Shown piece after piece: positions 6,616 through 7,498 of a stretch of DNA of 7,498 nucleotides; positions within the stretch are counted from its first letter, which is position 1; each line of letters starts with the position of its first letter. A program made the translations under genes and the position numbers. The stretch comes from an uncultured Lysobacter sp. (GTDB taxonomy: Bacteria > Pseudomonadota > Gammaproteobacteria > Xanthomonadales > Xanthomonadaceae): the NCBI GenBank assembly GCA_946480055.1, contig CAMLID010000124.1:1-7498 (forward strand). The letters run 5' to 3'. A model generated the notes under the pieces. That model saw only the letters and a list, made by a program, of their open reading frames with translations, was not told the DNA's origin and did no database searches.

Positions 6616-6645
6616 AGCGCGCCCCGTTCACGGCACTCTTTGAAC

Positions 6646-7498
6646 ATGTCTGCGAATTCGCCAGCGATAGTGACGGACGCACCCACGTTCCAGCAGCTCA
6701 TCCAGCGCCTGAACGCCTATTGGGCCGATCAGGGCTGCGTGCTGATCCAGCCGCTCGACCTGGAAGTCGGCGCCGGCACCTTCCATCCGGCGACCTTTTT
6801 GCGCGCGCTGGGCCCGGAGCCGTGGAACGCCGCCTACGTGCAGCCCTGCCGCCGTCCCACCGACGGCCGCTACGGCGAAAACCCCAATCGCCTGCAGCGC
6901 TACTACCAGTACCAGGTGGCGATGAAGCCCAGCCCCGACAACATCGTCGAGCTGTACTTCGATTCGCTCAAGGCGCTCGGCGTGGACCCGCTGGTGCACG
7001 ACCTGCGCCTGGTCGAGGACAACTGGGAATCGCCGACGCTCGGCGCCTGGGGCCTGGGCTGGGAAGTCTGGCTCAACGGCATGGAAGTGACCCAGTTCAC
7101 GTATTTCCAGCAGGCCGGCGGCCTGGAGTGCCGGCCGGTGCTCGGCGAGATCACCTACGGTCTCGAGCGCCTGTGCATGTACCTGCAGAACGTCGACAAC
7201 GTGTTCGATCTGGTCTGGACCTACGGCCCGGACGGTACCCCGGTGACCTACCGCGACGTCTACCACCAGAACGAAGTCGAGCAGAGCGCCTACAACTTCG
7301 AGCACGCCGACGTGGCCGAACTGTTCCACCGCTTCGACGCCTGCGAGGCCGAAGCGCTGAAGCTGATCGAACTCGGCCTGCCGCTGCCCGCCTACGACCA
7401 GGTCTGCAAGGCCAGCCATTCCTTCAATCTGCTCGACGCCCGCCGCGCGATCAGCGTGACCGAGCGCCAGCGCTACATCCTGCGCGTGCGCCGCATCG
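6646..7498 (+). CDS. glyQ: Glycyl-tRNA synthetase alpha subunit (3' end beyond window)
   Basis: GlyQ is the catalytic alpha subunit of the bacterial-type tetrameric glycyl-tRNA synthetase: it activates glycine with ATP, and with GlyS charges tRNA-Gly in the cytoplasm. From ATG 6646 the frame is open to the edge: 284 codons plus one base, against about 300 in the family, so only about 15-20 residues are missing. Nearly invariant stretches appear throughout: [14 protein letters not shown] (35-48), [18 protein letters not shown] (67-84), [20 protein letters not shown] (123-142), [18 protein letters not shown] (145-162), [10 protein letters not shown] (167-176), and [20 protein letters not shown] (258-277). 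The N-terminus is longer than in E. coli by several residues, with no Shine-Dalgarno before the ATG. glyS is expected just downstream. It is divergent from the ATPase gene across 79 bp. Confidence 0.97.
   Translation, partial: MSANSPAIVTDAPTFQQLIQRLNAYWADQGCVLIQPLDLEVGAGTFHPATFLRALGPEPWNAAYVQPCRRPTDGRYGENPNRLQRYYQYQVAMKPSPDNIVELYFDSLKALGVDPLVHDLRLVEDNWESPTLGAWGLGWEVWLNGMEVTQFTYFQQAGGLECRPVLGEITYGLERLCMYLQNVDNVFDLVWTYGPDGTPVTYRDVYHQNEVEQSAYNFEHADVAELFHRFDACEAEALKLIELGLPLPAYDQVCKASHSFNLLDARRAISVTERQRYILRVRRI

Noticed and set aside
6628..7419. Minus-strand 263-aa frame opposite glyQ
   Set aside because: The plus strand encodes a nearly complete, highly conserved GlyQ, so the minus frame is its antisense shadow.
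1..7498. CRISPR arrays, tRNA or rRNA genes, insertion sequences, phage attachment sites
   Set aside because: I looked for regularly spaced repeats, tRNA-like cloverleaf and CCA patterns, transposase motifs and target-site duplications and saw none.

Overview
The window looks like chromosomal core sequence of a high-GC gammaproteobacterium of the Xanthomonadaceae/Lysobacteraceae, probably Lysobacter-like. The reasons are the strong G/C third-position bias, a GTAG-headed REP palindrome of the type described in Stenotrophomonas (SMAG), and the character of the proteins. The genus is an inference from pattern recognition; no search was run.

Layout. (i) 1-1411, plus strand: the twin-arginine translocase genes tatA (5' end cut by the window edge), tatB and tatC, tightly packed and surely one operon. 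(ii) 1412-1739: a 328-bp non-coding stretch with a hairpin right after tatC, a GTAG-headed REP palindrome with a probable degenerate inverted partner, and a promoter-like pair enclosing a perfect 7+3+7 palindrome. (iii) 1740-2951, plus strand: a 403-aa major facilitator efflux-type transporter. (iv) 2952-3021: a short convergent gap with two GC-rich hairpins. (v) 3022-6566, minus strand, read from right to left: a GspE/PulE-family secretion ATPase (605 aa, GTG start), a class I glutamine amidotransferase whose ATG overlaps the ATPase stop as ATGA, and, after 72 bp, a polytopic BPSS1780-like membrane protein. (vi) 6567-6645: a 79-bp divergent promoter region. (vii) 6646-7498, plus strand: glyQ, glycyl-tRNA synthetase alpha subunit, running off the right edge and lacking only about its last 15-20 residues.

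How the genes work together. TatA, TatB and TatC form the machine that exports folded proteins across the inner membrane. GlyQ charges tRNA-Gly together with GlyS, whose gene is expected just beyond the window. The ATPase carries every hallmark motif of a type II secretion/type IV pilus assembly motor but has no gsp or pil partners beside it. Its translational coupling to a glutamine amidotransferase is the least explained arrangement here. Nothing in the window amounts to an obvious new system. The best leads are the ATPase-amidotransferase pair, the palindrome inside the transporter promoter, and the REP doublet.
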